Shown here in pieces: positions 7,271-14,200 of a stretch of 14,951 bases of DNA. The stretch comes from JANXLS01 sp038227045 (lineage in GTDB: Bacteria > Planctomycetota > SZUA-567 > H5-PLA8). Numbering within the stretch: the stretch's first letter is position 1; each line of letters opens with the position of its first letter. The stretch spans positions 1 through 14,951 of the forward strand of contig JBBRQD010000129.1 of assembly GCA_038227045.1 (NCBI GenBank). Reading direction: 5' to 3'. Below the pieces are notes generated by a model. It did not search any database. It worked only from the letters and a program-made list of their open reading frames with translations, and was not told where the DNA came from. The position numbers were made by a program, and so were the translations under genes.

Positions 7271-7307
7271 CTTTGCACCTTTGCACCTTTGCGTCTTTGC
7301 GAGAGAC
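7271..7307 (+). repeat. GCGTCTTTGCGAGAGA-family repeat, copy E
   Basis: CTTTGCACCTTTGCACC is followed by TTTGCGTCTTTGCGAGAGA. It has one more CTTTGCRCC unit than copy C and carries A in place of G in two units. It faces copy D across about 177 nt, so the divergent gap is again bracketed by an inverted pair. Confidence 0.75.
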
Positions 7308-7404
7308 AAAATGATTGCGCAGGTTTTGTCCCTTTTTCGGACTCATTTGCGGGTACACATTCTATATACTGTAGCGTCACCTCAATTCATTGAAAAGGGT
7401 TTCC

Positions 7405-9444
7405 ATGCGAAAGCAATTGCTGGCCGTAACGCTCGTGTCCTTGTTCGTTCAATCCATCCTTGCCGGTGAGGCGATTGACGATCCGTTGAAGGTGAAGCGC
7501 ATTCCGCCGCCGGGGGCGGTGCTTAAGGCGGAGGATCGCGCGGAGTTGGAGAAAGGTGTTGAGGCGCTGGGCAAGGAGATTGCGGCGCTTAAGGAGGAAT
7601 TGAAGGATAAACCGCAGTTGGCCGAGTTGCTTCCGGACGTGCAGATTTATTTCAACGCGGTTCACTATGCGCTGAAGTATGACGAGTTTTTCAATATCAA
7701 GGAGCCGGCGAAAGATGTCGCCGCGGCGAAGCTACTTCTGATGCAAGGTGGCGAGCGCGCGAAGGCGTTGCGCGCGGGGTCCGCGCCATGGGCCAGCGTG
7801 CCCAGCGCGAAGGGCCGGATTGTGCGCGGGTATGTGTCGAAGATTGATGGATCGGTGCAGCCGTATGGGCTGCTTGTGCCGGAGTCGTTCGATCCGAAAG
7901 CGGAGACGAAGCACCGGCTCGACATCTGGTACCATGGGCGCGGGGAGGATTTGAGCGAGCTGCGGTTTATCATGGGGCAGCAGGGTTCGTTGGGGGAAGT
8001 CACGCCGAAGGACGCGTTCGTGCTGCATCCGTACGGGCGCTATTGCAACGCGAATAAATTCGCCGGAGAAGTGGATACGTTCGAGGCGCTCGACGACATC
8101 AAGAAGCATTACAAGATTGATGAGAACCGCGTCAGCGTGCGCGGGTTCTCGATGGGCGGGGCGTCGTGCTGGCAGATCGCGACACATTTTCCGGGGCTAT
8201 GGGCGGCTGCTGCGCCCGGAGCGGGTTTCGCTGAAACGCCGGAATTCACGCACGCGTTCGATCCGAAAAATACGGGACCGAAGCCGACTGATTTCGAGCA
8301 GAAGTTGTGGCACATTTACGATGCGACGCACTACGCCGAAAACCTCTTCAATCTACCGACGATTGCGTACAGCGGCGAACTGGACGGGCAGAAGCAGGCG
8401 GCGGATATCATGGCTCGAACGCTGAAGGAATACGGGCTTGAATTGAGGCACATCATCGGGCCAGGCGCGAAGCACAATTATGAAGCGAAAGCGAAGGAAG
8501 AGTTGAATCGGCAGATTGATGAGATAGTAGCGAAGGGGCGGAATCCGGTTCCGACGCACATCAAGTTCACGACGTACACGCTGCGGTACAACGAGTCGTT
8601 CTGGATTACGATTGAGAGTCTTGGAGAGCATTGGAAAAAGGCGCGGGTTGAAGCGACAATCGAGGGAGATACGATTGTCGCAGCGACTGAAAACGTGATG
8701 TCGCTGACGTTCAATTTTGCGCCGGGGCTTTCGCCTTTTCTATTGGGCGTCAAGCCGAAAGTACGGATTGATGGCACTGAGATTGCGTTGGGCGAGGTCA
8801 AGGCGGATCGTTCGTTTATCGCCCATTTGTATCGCGGCGATAAATGGGAAGATTTCGATGCCAAGCCCGTGCAATTCCCTGCGGATAGAAAGCGGCATGG
8901 CATGCAGGGCCCCATCGACGACGCCTTCATGGACAGCTTCGTGATGGTTGCGCCGACCGGCAAAGCGTTTAATGAAAAAACAGGCGATTGGGTAAAGGGG
9001 GAGATGGCGCACGCGGTTGAGCATTGGCGGCGTACGTATCGCGGCGAAGCGCGCGTGGTGGACGACGATCAAGTCAGCAACGACGCGATCAAGTCGAATC
9101 TGGTGCTTTGGGGCGATCCTTCGAGCAATAAGATGATTGCGAAAATTCTGGATAAGTTGCCGATCAAGTGGGACGAAAAAGGCATTGTTATTGGCGGCGA
9201 AACATACGCGTCGGGGCAGCATATCCCGCTGTTGATTTTCCCGAATCCGTTGAATCCGAGTCGCTATGTGGTGTTGAACAGCGGGATCACGTTTCGCGAA
9301 AATGAGTATTTGAACAATGCGAAGCAGAACGCGAAATTGCCGGATTGGGCGATTATCGATGTGAGCGAACCGCCGACATCGCGCTGGCCGGGGAAAGTTG
9401 TTAAGGCGGATTTTTTTGATGAGTTTTGGAAGGTTAAGAAGTAG
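7405..9444 (+). CDS. Secreted alpha/beta-hydrolase of the prolyl-oligopeptidase-like type, with a large C-terminal domain
   Basis: A 679-residue exported protein. The signal peptide spans residues 1-20 (KQLLAVTLVSLFVQSILAG). A helical segment follows, then an alpha/beta-hydrolase fold: LDIWYHGRGED, FVLHPYGRYCN, and the nucleophile elbow RGFSMGGASCW with putative Ser249. The proposed acid is Asp327 (AYSGELDGQKQ) and the proposed base His357 (GPGAKHNYEA). The C-terminal 300 residues form a second region (NLVLWGDPSSNKMIAKIL, IPLLIFPNPLNPSRYVVLNS) that I recall in planctomycete proteins annotated as prolyl oligopeptidase family. The substrate may be a peptide or an ester; the sequence does not decide. 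ATG at 7405 begins the signal peptide and has AAGGG 5 nt upstream, so the in-frame TTG at 7390 is not used here. Export suggests a role in degrading external polymers. Confidence 0.85.
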   Translation: MRKQLLAVTLVSLFVQSILAGEAIDDPLKVKRIPPPGAVLKAEDRAELEKGVEALGKEIAALKEELKDKPQLAELLPDVQIYFNAVHYALKYDEFFNIKEPAKDVAAAKLLLMQGGERAKALRAGSAPWASVPSAKGRIVRGYVSKIDGSVQPYGLLVPESFDPKAETKHRLDIWYHGRGEDLSELRFIMGQQGSLGEVTPKDAFVLHPYGRYCNANKFAGEVDTFEALDDIKKHYKIDENRVSVRGFSMGGASCWQIATHFPGLWAAAAPGAGFAETPEFTHAFDPKNTGPKPTDFEQKLWHIYDATHYAENLFNLPTIAYSGELDGQKQAADIMARTLKEYGLELRHIIGPGAKHNYEAKAKEELNRQIDEIVAKGRNPVPTHIKFTTYTLRYNESFWITIESLGEHWKKARVEATIEGDTIVAATENVMSLTFNFAPGLSPFLLGVKPKVRIDGTEIALGEVKADRSFIAHLYRGDKWEDFDAKPVQFPADRKRHGMQGPIDDAFMDSFVMVAPTGKAFNEKTGDWVKGEMAHAVEHWRRTYRGEARVVDDDQVSNDAIKSNLVLWGDPSSNKMIAKILDKLPIKWDEKGIVIGGETYASGQHIPLLIFPNPLNPSRYVVLNSGITFRENEYLNNAKQNAKLPDWAIIDVSEPPTSRWPGKVVKADFFDEFWKVKK

Positions 9445-9452
9445 GGACGGCT

Positions 9453-9561
9453 CATTTGTCATTTGTGATTTGTCATTTGTCATTTTCCATTTGATGCAGT
9501 CGCGGCGTCGATGTGCCATTCAAATGACAAATAACAAATGACAAATCACAAATGACAAATG
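9453..9561. repeat. CATTTGT-type inverted repeat with 41-bp arms
   Basis: Left arm 9453-9493 and right arm 9521-9561 pair at 38 of 41 positions around a 27-nt centre. Each arm is itself built of short near-tandem units (CATTTGT, GATTTGT). It fills the gap between the hydrolase stop (9444) and the next gene. Translated, it gives NDKSQMTN-like peptides, which I recall as frequent spurious ORFs. It may form a cruciform or a terminator-like hairpin. Confidence 0.85.
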
Positions 9562-9585
9562 GCTGTTAAAAACAGGGCAAAGCAA

Positions 9586-10707
9586 ATGACCACCGAATGG
9601 TTCACCGTCAAAAACATCGAAACAATAGACTCCCCCGCCCTGCTGTTTTATCCGGAGCGGATTGCGGAGAATATTCGGCGCACCGTGGCGATGGCGGGCG
9701 GGACGGGGCAGTTGCGGCCGCATATCAAGACTCACAAATGCGCCGAGGTTTTACGCATGCAGATGGCGGCGGGGATTTCGAAATTCAAATGCGCGACGAT
9801 TGCCGAAGCGGAGATGGCGGCGTTGGCCGACGCGGCGGATGTGCTGCTCGCGTACCAGCCGTCGGGACCGCGTGCGCGGCGCTTCGTGCGGCTGGTTGAG
9901 CAATTTGCGCTGAAGTCGAAGTTCGCCTGTATCGTGGATAACGATGCGACGATGCGCGAACTCGCCGGGCTTGCCACTGCGGCCACTGGACGATTGCGCG
10001 TGCTTGTGGATATCGATTGTGGCCAGGGGCGCACGGGCATTCCGGCGGGGCTGCGCGCGTTTGAATTGTACAAGCAGATTTGCGCACAACCGAAGTTGGA
10101 GGCGTGCGGACTGCATGCTTATGACGGCCACATTCACGACAGCGACTTTGCCGCGCGGAAACGGAATTGCGACGAGGCCTTCATGCCTGTTGAGGCGCTG
10201 CGTAATGACTTGATCGCGGCGGGAATGAACGTTCCGGCTATCGTTGCGGGCGGAACGCCGACGTTTCCGATCCATGCCGCGCGCGAAAAGCGGGCGCATT
10301 TGGAATTCAGTCCGGGCACGAATATTCTTTGGGACGCCGGCTATGCAAAAGCGTTTCCGGACCTCGATTTTCTTATTCCCGCCGTGGTGCTGGCGCGGGT
10401 GGCTAGCAAGCCTGGAGAGACTCGTTTGTGCCTGGACGTCGGGCACAAGGCCGTGGCTTCGGAAGGCCCGCAGCCGCGCATCGTCTTTCCGGAATTGATC
10501 AATAGCCAAGTTCTCATGCATAACGAAGAGCACCTGGTCGTTGAGGCCGAGAATGGACGCGATTTCAAAGTCGGCGACGCGCTGTACGGATTGCCCAAGC
10601 ACATCTGTCCGACGGTGGCGTTGTACAATGAAGCGACGGTTGTCAGAGATGGGCTTGCGGGCGAGCGCTGGAAAATTGCGGGGCGGGACCGGCGGTTGAG
10701 TATTTAA
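9586..10707 (+). CDS. D-TA family PLP-dependent enzyme (D-threonine aldolase / D-serine dehydratase-like)
   Basis: A protein of about 373 residues with the fold-type III (alanine racemase-like) PLP barrel. The PLP lysine is the first Lys of RPHIKTHK (Lys48 from this start). Further marks are DIDCGQGRTG, GLHAYDGHIH, VAGGTPTFP, EFSPGTNILWD, LDVGHKAVASE and the metal-type motif LPKHICPTV with His339 and Cys341. In D-threonine aldolases and D-serine dehydratases the equivalent H-x-D/C pair binds a divalent metal, and H-x-C recalls the zinc site of the dehydratases. The reaction is thus either cleavage of D-3-hydroxy amino acids or D-serine deamination. ATG at 9586 is chosen because AGGG lies about 8 nt upstream. 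The in-frame ATG at 9559 sits inside the CATTTGT repeat with no ribosome site. The gene ends 1 nt before a hairpin element. Confidence 0.88.
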   Translation: MTTEWFTVKNIETIDSPALLFYPERIAENIRRTVAMAGGTGQLRPHIKTHKCAEVLRMQMAAGISKFKCATIAEAEMAALADAADVLLAYQPSGPRARRFVRLVEQFALKSKFACIVDNDATMRELAGLATAATGRLRVLVDIDCGQGRTGIPAGLRAFELYKQICAQPKLEACGLHAYDGHIHDSDFAARKRNCDEAFMPVEALRNDLIAAGMNVPAIVAGGTPTFPIHAAREKRAHLEFSPGTNILWDAGYAKAFPDLDFLIPAVVLARVASKPGETRLCLDVGHKAVASEGPQPRIVFPELINSQVLMHNEEHLVVEAENGRDFKVGDALYGLPKHICPTVALYNEATVVRDGLAGERWKIAGRDRRLSI

Positions 10708-10708
10708 A

Positions 10709-10784
10709 AGAGCCGCGCACGTAAGTAAGTGACCTTGTTTTGTGCCGCGACACATCTTGGCCGCTTACTAACGTGCGCGGCTCT
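10709..10784. repeat. GAGCCGCGCACGTAAGTAAG hairpin element, copy 2 (between convergent genes)
   Basis: Arms 10709-10733 and 10760-10784 pair imperfectly (about 22 of 25). The reverse complement of the whole element aligns with 4641-4715, including part of the centre (CAAGAT...TGT.TCGCG). It therefore appears to be a diverged copy in the opposite orientation. It begins 1 nt after the stop of the D-TA gene and ends 2 nt before the stop of the HNH gene, exactly filling the convergent gap. A bidirectional terminator role is plausible. Confidence 0.82.
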
Positions 10785-10786
10785 GG

Positions 10787-11389
10787 CTATTCTTTCAATT
10801 CCACGTCCCAGTATGCTTCTTCGAGGAAGCGTTCCCAGGAGGGCTTGCGGGTGCGGCCTAGTTTCACCCCGACGCGCGTGGCCCATTGCGGCTTAACGGG
10901 CTTTTTCAGCAGCTTCATGTGAATCTCGCTGAGCAGCCGGTCGCCTTTGCGCATGTTGCATTTCACGCAGGCCAGAACGATGTTCGTCCACGTGCTTGTG
11001 CCGCCACGGCTGCGCGGCACGACGTGATCGAGCGTCAAGTCGCCGCGGTCGAATTTGCGTCCGCAATACTGGCAACTGTTTTCGTCGCGTTCGAAAATGT
11101 TGCGGCGCGAGAAGCGCACTTCCTTGCTGAAGCGTCCGTTGAAATCGGATAAGACGATCACTTCGGGGACGCAGATCGAGGTGGATGCGGAGTAAATGCG
11201 GCGGCCCGATTTTGCCTCGCGGCTGGCTTCGATCCAACCTTCGAAATCGTAGGTGGCGTAATCGTGAGGGGCGACGATTCGGGCGGCGTCCTGGAACACC
11301 AAAGTCAACGCGCGACGCACGGTCGCCACGTTGACGGCAATCCATGAGCGGTTGAGCACCAGAACCTTATCGCAGAGGACGGAATCCAT
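10787..11389 (-). CDS. HNH endonuclease-domain protein (VLVLNRSW type)
   Basis: A 200-residue protein. Residues about 8-50 (KVLVLNRSWIAVNVATVRRA, then DYATYDFEGW) form the N-terminal part usual in a widespread group of stand-alone HNH proteins. The HNH zinc-finger nuclease motif follows: Cys106-x2-Cys109, Asp121-His122 (LTLDHVVPRSRGG), Asn136 and Cys141-x2-Cys144 with NMRKGD after it. All key residues are present, so it may cleave or nick DNA, but the cellular role of this group is unknown to me. There is no adjacent methylase, intein or mobile element, which argues against a restriction or homing role. A plausible minus-strand promoter lies at 11464-11492, so it probably has its own transcript. 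The ATG at 11389 has only a distant AAAGG upstream. Confidence 0.9.
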   Translation of the reverse strand: MDSVLCDKVLVLNRSWIAVNVATVRRALTLVFQDAARIVAPHDYATYDFEGWIEASREAKSGRRIYSASTSICVPEVIVLSDFNGRFSKEVRFSRRNIFERDENSCQYCGRKFDRGDLTLDHVVPRSRGGTSTWTNIVLACVKCNMRKGDRLLSEIHMKLLKKPVKPQWATRVGVKLGRTRKPSWERFLEEAYWDVELKE

Positions 11390-11463
11390 GCACGCTGCGC
11401 GCCTTTCCGTAAACGCAGCGCACCAAAAGTTGCTTGGATTTGCTGCAATTTACTTTAAGGGGT

Positions 11464-11492
11464 AGTATATCACAGTACGAAAAAAATGCAAA
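11464..11492 (-). promoter_or_regulatory. Candidate sigma70-type promoter for the HNH gene
   Basis: On the minus strand a TATACT -10 box (11464-11469) lies 17 nt downstream of TTTGCA (11487-11492). It sits in the AT-rich gap 11390-11503 between the HNH and cyclase genes. The predicted leader is about 65-70 nt. The -35 box matches consensus at only four of six positions. Confidence 0.4.
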
Positions 11493-11503
11493 TTTAGGAT
11501 TTA

Positions 11504-12436
11504 TTATGCCGCGAGGCGCACGGTGTTTCGTCCGGCCTGTTTGACTTCGTAGAGTGCGGCGTCGGCGGAGGCGACGAGTTTTGCGGGAAGCGCGCCGCCT
11601 TCGCCCGGCATCGTGGATGCGACCCCGACGCTGACCGTGACGGACGTGCTTTCGTGGGAATTCGGGTGCGCGATTTTGAGCGCTTCAATTTTTTTGCGGA
11701 TCGCTTCGGCGCGTTCGGTGGCGCCGGTGGAGTTTGTGCCTGGCAGAATCACGGCGAACTCTTCGCCGCCGTAGCGCGCGACGACATCGGCCGGCCGGCG
11801 CAGGCTGGATTGGATCGTCTGCGCCACTTTCACCAGACACGCGTCCCCAGCTTGATGGCCGTTGAGGTCGTTGTATTTCTTGAAAAAATCGACGTCGATC
11901 ATCAGCAGCGACAGCGACGATTTATCGCGCAGCGCACGCTGGAATTCCAGATTCAATATTTCGTCGAAATGGCGCCGATTGGCGACGTTGGTGAGAGCGT
12001 CGTGGCGCGCAATTTTGTTGAGTTCGATATTCATGCGCTCCAATTCGCGGCCATGTTCGACGACTTGCCACTTCATGCGCAACAGCCGCACGCCCAGCGA
12101 CGCGGTCAGCCAGATCAAGATCAGCGACACGACTCGGTTGACGAGCAAAATGTACGCGGCTTGGTGTAAATCGGGCCGCGCGATATTGTGCGACGCCGCC
12201 ATGCCTGCCAGCGTCAGGGCGGTCAAAGCCCACGCGGCTCGCCACGTGGTGCGGGCGTTGTCGGCGAGCAGGCTGAACATCGCCACCGTCACATAGAGCG
12301 CGCCGCTGGCAATGCCCATCGGCGCGGCCAAATCGAGTGTCAAGATTAAGATCGCGAGGATGCTGCAGACGCAAACGATATCGTAGCGTGGCCGGGGCGC
12401 GGCAAGCGCTGGAGTGGATGGCAATTCTTTTAACAT
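11504..12436 (-). CDS. Membrane-bound diguanylate cyclase (GGDEF domain)
   Basis: A 310-residue protein that would condense two GTP into cyclic di-GMP at the inner membrane. Four membrane segments lie in residues about 18-118 (for example YDIVCVCSILAILILTL and ILLVNRVVSLILIWLTASLG) and probably act as a sensor. A short helical linker (ELERMNIELNKIA) leads to the GGDEF domain, from DALTNVANRRHFDEIL. The active-site motif is GGEEF at 223-227, the metal aspartates are in MIDVDFFKKYND (from Asp181), and an intact inhibitory I-site RPAD (214-217) lies five residues before GGEEF. It therefore looks active and product-inhibited. The frame stays open far upstream, but that part is antisense to the ahbAB gene. 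ATG at 12436 has no ribosome site, yet a -10 box at 12447-12452 suggests a near-leaderless mRNA. Confidence 0.9.
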   Translation of the reverse strand: MLKELPSTPALAAPRPRYDIVCVCSILAILILTLDLAAPMGIASGALYVTVAMFSLLADNARTTWRAAWALTALTLAGMAASHNIARPDLHQAAYILLVNRVVSLILIWLTASLGVRLLRMKWQVVEHGRELERMNIELNKIARHDALTNVANRRHFDEILNLEFQRALRDKSSLSLLMIDVDFFKKYNDLNGHQAGDACLVKVAQTIQSSLRRPADVVARYGGEEFAVILPGTNSTGATERAEAIRKKIEALKIAHPNSHESTSVTVSVGVASTMPGEGGALPAKLVASADAALYEVKQAGRNTVRLAA

Positions 12437-12446
12437 AAGCGCGGGT

Positions 12447-12474
12447 ACTATATGAGGTTTTTGCACGAGTGCAA
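12447..12474 (-). promoter_or_regulatory. Candidate promoter with overlapping palindrome for the diguanylate cyclase gene
   Basis: On the minus strand, TATAGT (12447-12452) lies 16 nt downstream of TTGCAC (12469-12474). The -35 half is part of the inverted repeat TTGCACGAGTGCAA (12461-12474), which could be an operator. The predicted transcript start is only a few bases before the ATG at 12436. Confidence 0.45.
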
Positions 12475-12586
12475 TAAAAAACATTATCGGAAGTTGCGAA
12501 TGACAGGCTCTCCTTGTTTCCTTGTCTTTTTCGCCTGCGGCGTTAATATAGGAAATTGCAATTGAAGCCCCTACCCGGAGTCTACC

Positions 12587-13648
12587 ATGGCTGAGCTTGA
12601 CGAAAAATCCAAATTGTTGCTGAACATCATGCAGGACGATGTTCCGCTGGTTGACCGGCCGTACAAGGCGCTGGGCGAAAAAATCGACTGCACCGAAGAC
12701 GAGATTGTCGAGCGCGTGCGCATGTTGAAAGAACAGAAAGTGCTGCGGCAGGTGTCGACGATCTTCGATACGCGCAGCTTGGGTTATCAATCCAGTTTGG
12801 TGGCGTGCAAAGCGCCCGAAGGGCAGGCCGACGCGGTGGCGGAGGTGCTCAACCAGCATCCCGGCGTGTCGCACAATTACGCGCGCAAACACGATTTCGG
12901 ACTGTGGTTCACGATCGCCGTGCCGGGCGAAAATCTGGCGCGTTTGCAGGCGCACATGGATGTGTTGCAGCGCTTGAGCGGCGCGCAATCGATCCGCCTG
13001 ATGCCGACGCTGCGGCTGTTCAAGATCGGCATGAAACTCGACATGACCGGCGGCCAGGCGAAGAAGATGGGCCTCGACGAAGAAGGCCCGATGTACTCCG
13101 ACAAGCAGCGCGATCTGGAAAAACCCCCTCTCTCCGAAAAAGACATTCGCTACGTCCTGGCCCTGCAGGAGGACATGGAAGTCCGGCCCGACCCGTACGC
13201 GCCAGTCGCCGCGAAACTCGAAACGACGACCGACGAGATGTTCGCCTGGTGCCGCAACTTCATCAAAATCGGCCGCATGCGCCGCGTGGCCGGAATCATG
13301 AACCACCGCCACGCGGGCTTCCGCGCCAACGGCATGGGCGTCTGGAACGTGCCGAAGGAACGCATCGAAGAAATCGGCACATTCTTCGGCCAGCAGGGCC
13401 CGATCACGCACTGCTACCTGCGCCCGCAATACCCCGACTGGCGCTTCAATATTTTCACCATGGTCCACAGCCAGAAAGTGCAATCCTGCGACGAGTATCT
13501 TACCAGCTTGTCGAAGCAAACGGGATTGGAGGATTACGAGACGCTGTATTCGTATAAGGAGTATAAGAAGATCCGCCTACTCTACTTCACCGGCGAAATC
13601 GAAGCGTGGGAAAAACGCAACGGCATCGACGCCCAGAAGTACCAATAA
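12587..13648 (+). CDS. ahbAB: Siroheme decarboxylase, AhbA-AhbB fusion
   Basis: A 353-residue protein made of two Lrp/AsnC-like halves. Residues 1-155 resemble AhbA: a winged-helix start, DTRSLGYQSSLVACK, HNYARKHDFGLWFTI and RLMPTLRLFKIGMKLDM. After a charged linker, residues 183-353 resemble AhbB: ALQEDMEVRPDPYAPVA, NHRHAGFRANGMGVWNV, and CYLRPQYPDWRFNIFTMVHS. AhbA and AhbB together decarboxylate siroheme to 12,18-didecarboxysiroheme in the siroheme-dependent heme pathway; NirDLGH homologues do the same for heme d1. The two subunits are separate proteins in the well-studied sulfate reducers, so one chain carrying both is notable. ATG at 12587 has GGAG 6 nt upstream. Automatic annotation may call this an AsnC-family regulator. 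No other heme genes are in the window. A strong hairpin follows the stop. Confidence 0.9.
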   Translation: MAELDEKSKLLLNIMQDDVPLVDRPYKALGEKIDCTEDEIVERVRMLKEQKVLRQVSTIFDTRSLGYQSSLVACKAPEGQADAVAEVLNQHPGVSHNYARKHDFGLWFTIAVPGENLARLQAHMDVLQRLSGAQSIRLMPTLRLFKIGMKLDMTGGQAKKMGLDEEGPMYSDKQRDLEKPPLSEKDIRYVLALQEDMEVRPDPYAPVAAKLETTTDEMFAWCRNFIKIGRMRRVAGIMNHRHAGFRANGMGVWNVPKERIEEIGTFFGQQGPITHCYLRPQYPDWRFNIFTMVHSQKVQSCDEYLTSLSKQTGLEDYETLYSYKEYKKIRLLYFTGEIEAWEKRNGIDAQKYQ

Positions 13649-13657
13649 AATTGCACC

Positions 13658-13685
13658 GCAGGACGGACTGCCAAGTCCGTCCTGC
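13658..13685 (+). terminator. Hairpin after ahbAB, probable terminator
   Basis: A perfect 12-bp GC-rich stem, GCAGGACGGACT with AGTCCGTCCTGC, closes a GCCA tetraloop and starts 9 nt after the ahbAB stop. It is followed by ACTTTCCC, so the T run is short. Position and stability favour a terminator; it may also belong to a dispersed repeat family. Confidence 0.6.
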
Positions 13686-14069
13686 ACTTTCCCGCCGACT
13701 CCGCCACAACCCCAATTCCCTCCACGCCTTCAAAAATGCACATTGCGTCGCCTCTCGGGTGGCCCAGCCCATCGGGCAAGGTGCCTAAGGCACAAGAAGC
13801 ACCACCATGATCGCACGACTTCACCGAAATCGAACGGCTTTCAGCTCCTTTCCATTACAACAAATGCACATCATGTCATCAACCAGATTTCCAATCAACA
13901 TTTCCGTTCCACAAAATGCACTACGTGCACTATTCGCGCTCTAAAACACTATTATATATCAACTACCAGACACCAATCATTGCCCATATATTAGACGCAC
14001 AGCCACCCTATTTTATTCCAAATTTCTGAAAGAAAAAAAAGAAAATCTGCGAATCAAATAAAACACTGA
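13686..14069. other. Gene-poor, G-poor intergenic stretch
   Basis: No convincing gene is seen. At 13757-13769 the bases GGGTGGCCCAGCC repeat, in the opposite orientation, those at 7202-7214, and a small GTGCC/GGCAC hairpin follows at 13781-13793. From about 13840 to 14030 the plus strand is A/C/T-rich with very few G, quite unlike the GC-rich genes around it. The octamer AAATGCAC occurs three times, near 13735, 13863 and 13914. A 26-codon minus-strand frame (13821-13901) is the only readable small ORF and is not strongly supported. Confidence 0.5.
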
Positions 14070-14200
14070 CACTTGCGATAAGTGCCCTACCCGCGCAAAC
14101 GCATTTAGCCCCGAATGGGGCGAACTTCTATAGGCCAGGCCGGGTAGGCCTGGATCCGAACGCCACCAATCCCAAAAAGCCCCACCGGGGCGAACTAAAT
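14070..14200. repeat. Multi-hairpin intergenic element
   Basis: Four compact stem-loops occur in 122 nt. They are CACTT/AAGTG (14070-14084), GCCCC-GAAT-GGGGC (14108-14121), CCAGGCC-GGGTA-GGCCTGG (14135-14153) and GCCCC-ACC-GGGGC (14179-14191). The first and last GC hairpins are both followed by GAAC, giving the element a repeated plan. I recall similar 'AGCCCCG...GGGGCGAAC' elements in PVC genomes, but this is unchecked. Confidence 0.6.

Noticed and set aside
9453..9561. CRISPR array suggested by CATTTGT repetition
   Set aside because: Units are 7-14 nt with no unique spacers, and the two halves are inverted rather than direct repeats.
9751..10755. 334-codon minus-strand open frame over the D-TA gene
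   Set aside because: Shadow of a gene with a full set of PLP-enzyme motifs on the plus strand.
10787..11389. HNH gene as part of a restriction, homing or defence system
   Set aside because: No methyltransferase, intron, intein, helicase or mobile gene lies beside it; the neighbours are metabolic and signalling genes.
12437..13519. Minus-strand open frame extending the diguanylate cyclase by about 360 codons
   Set aside because: This stretch is antisense to ahbAB, lacks recognisable domains and is rich in Arg/His/Ala as expected of a shadow frame. The cyclase membrane domain begins naturally at the ATG at 12436.
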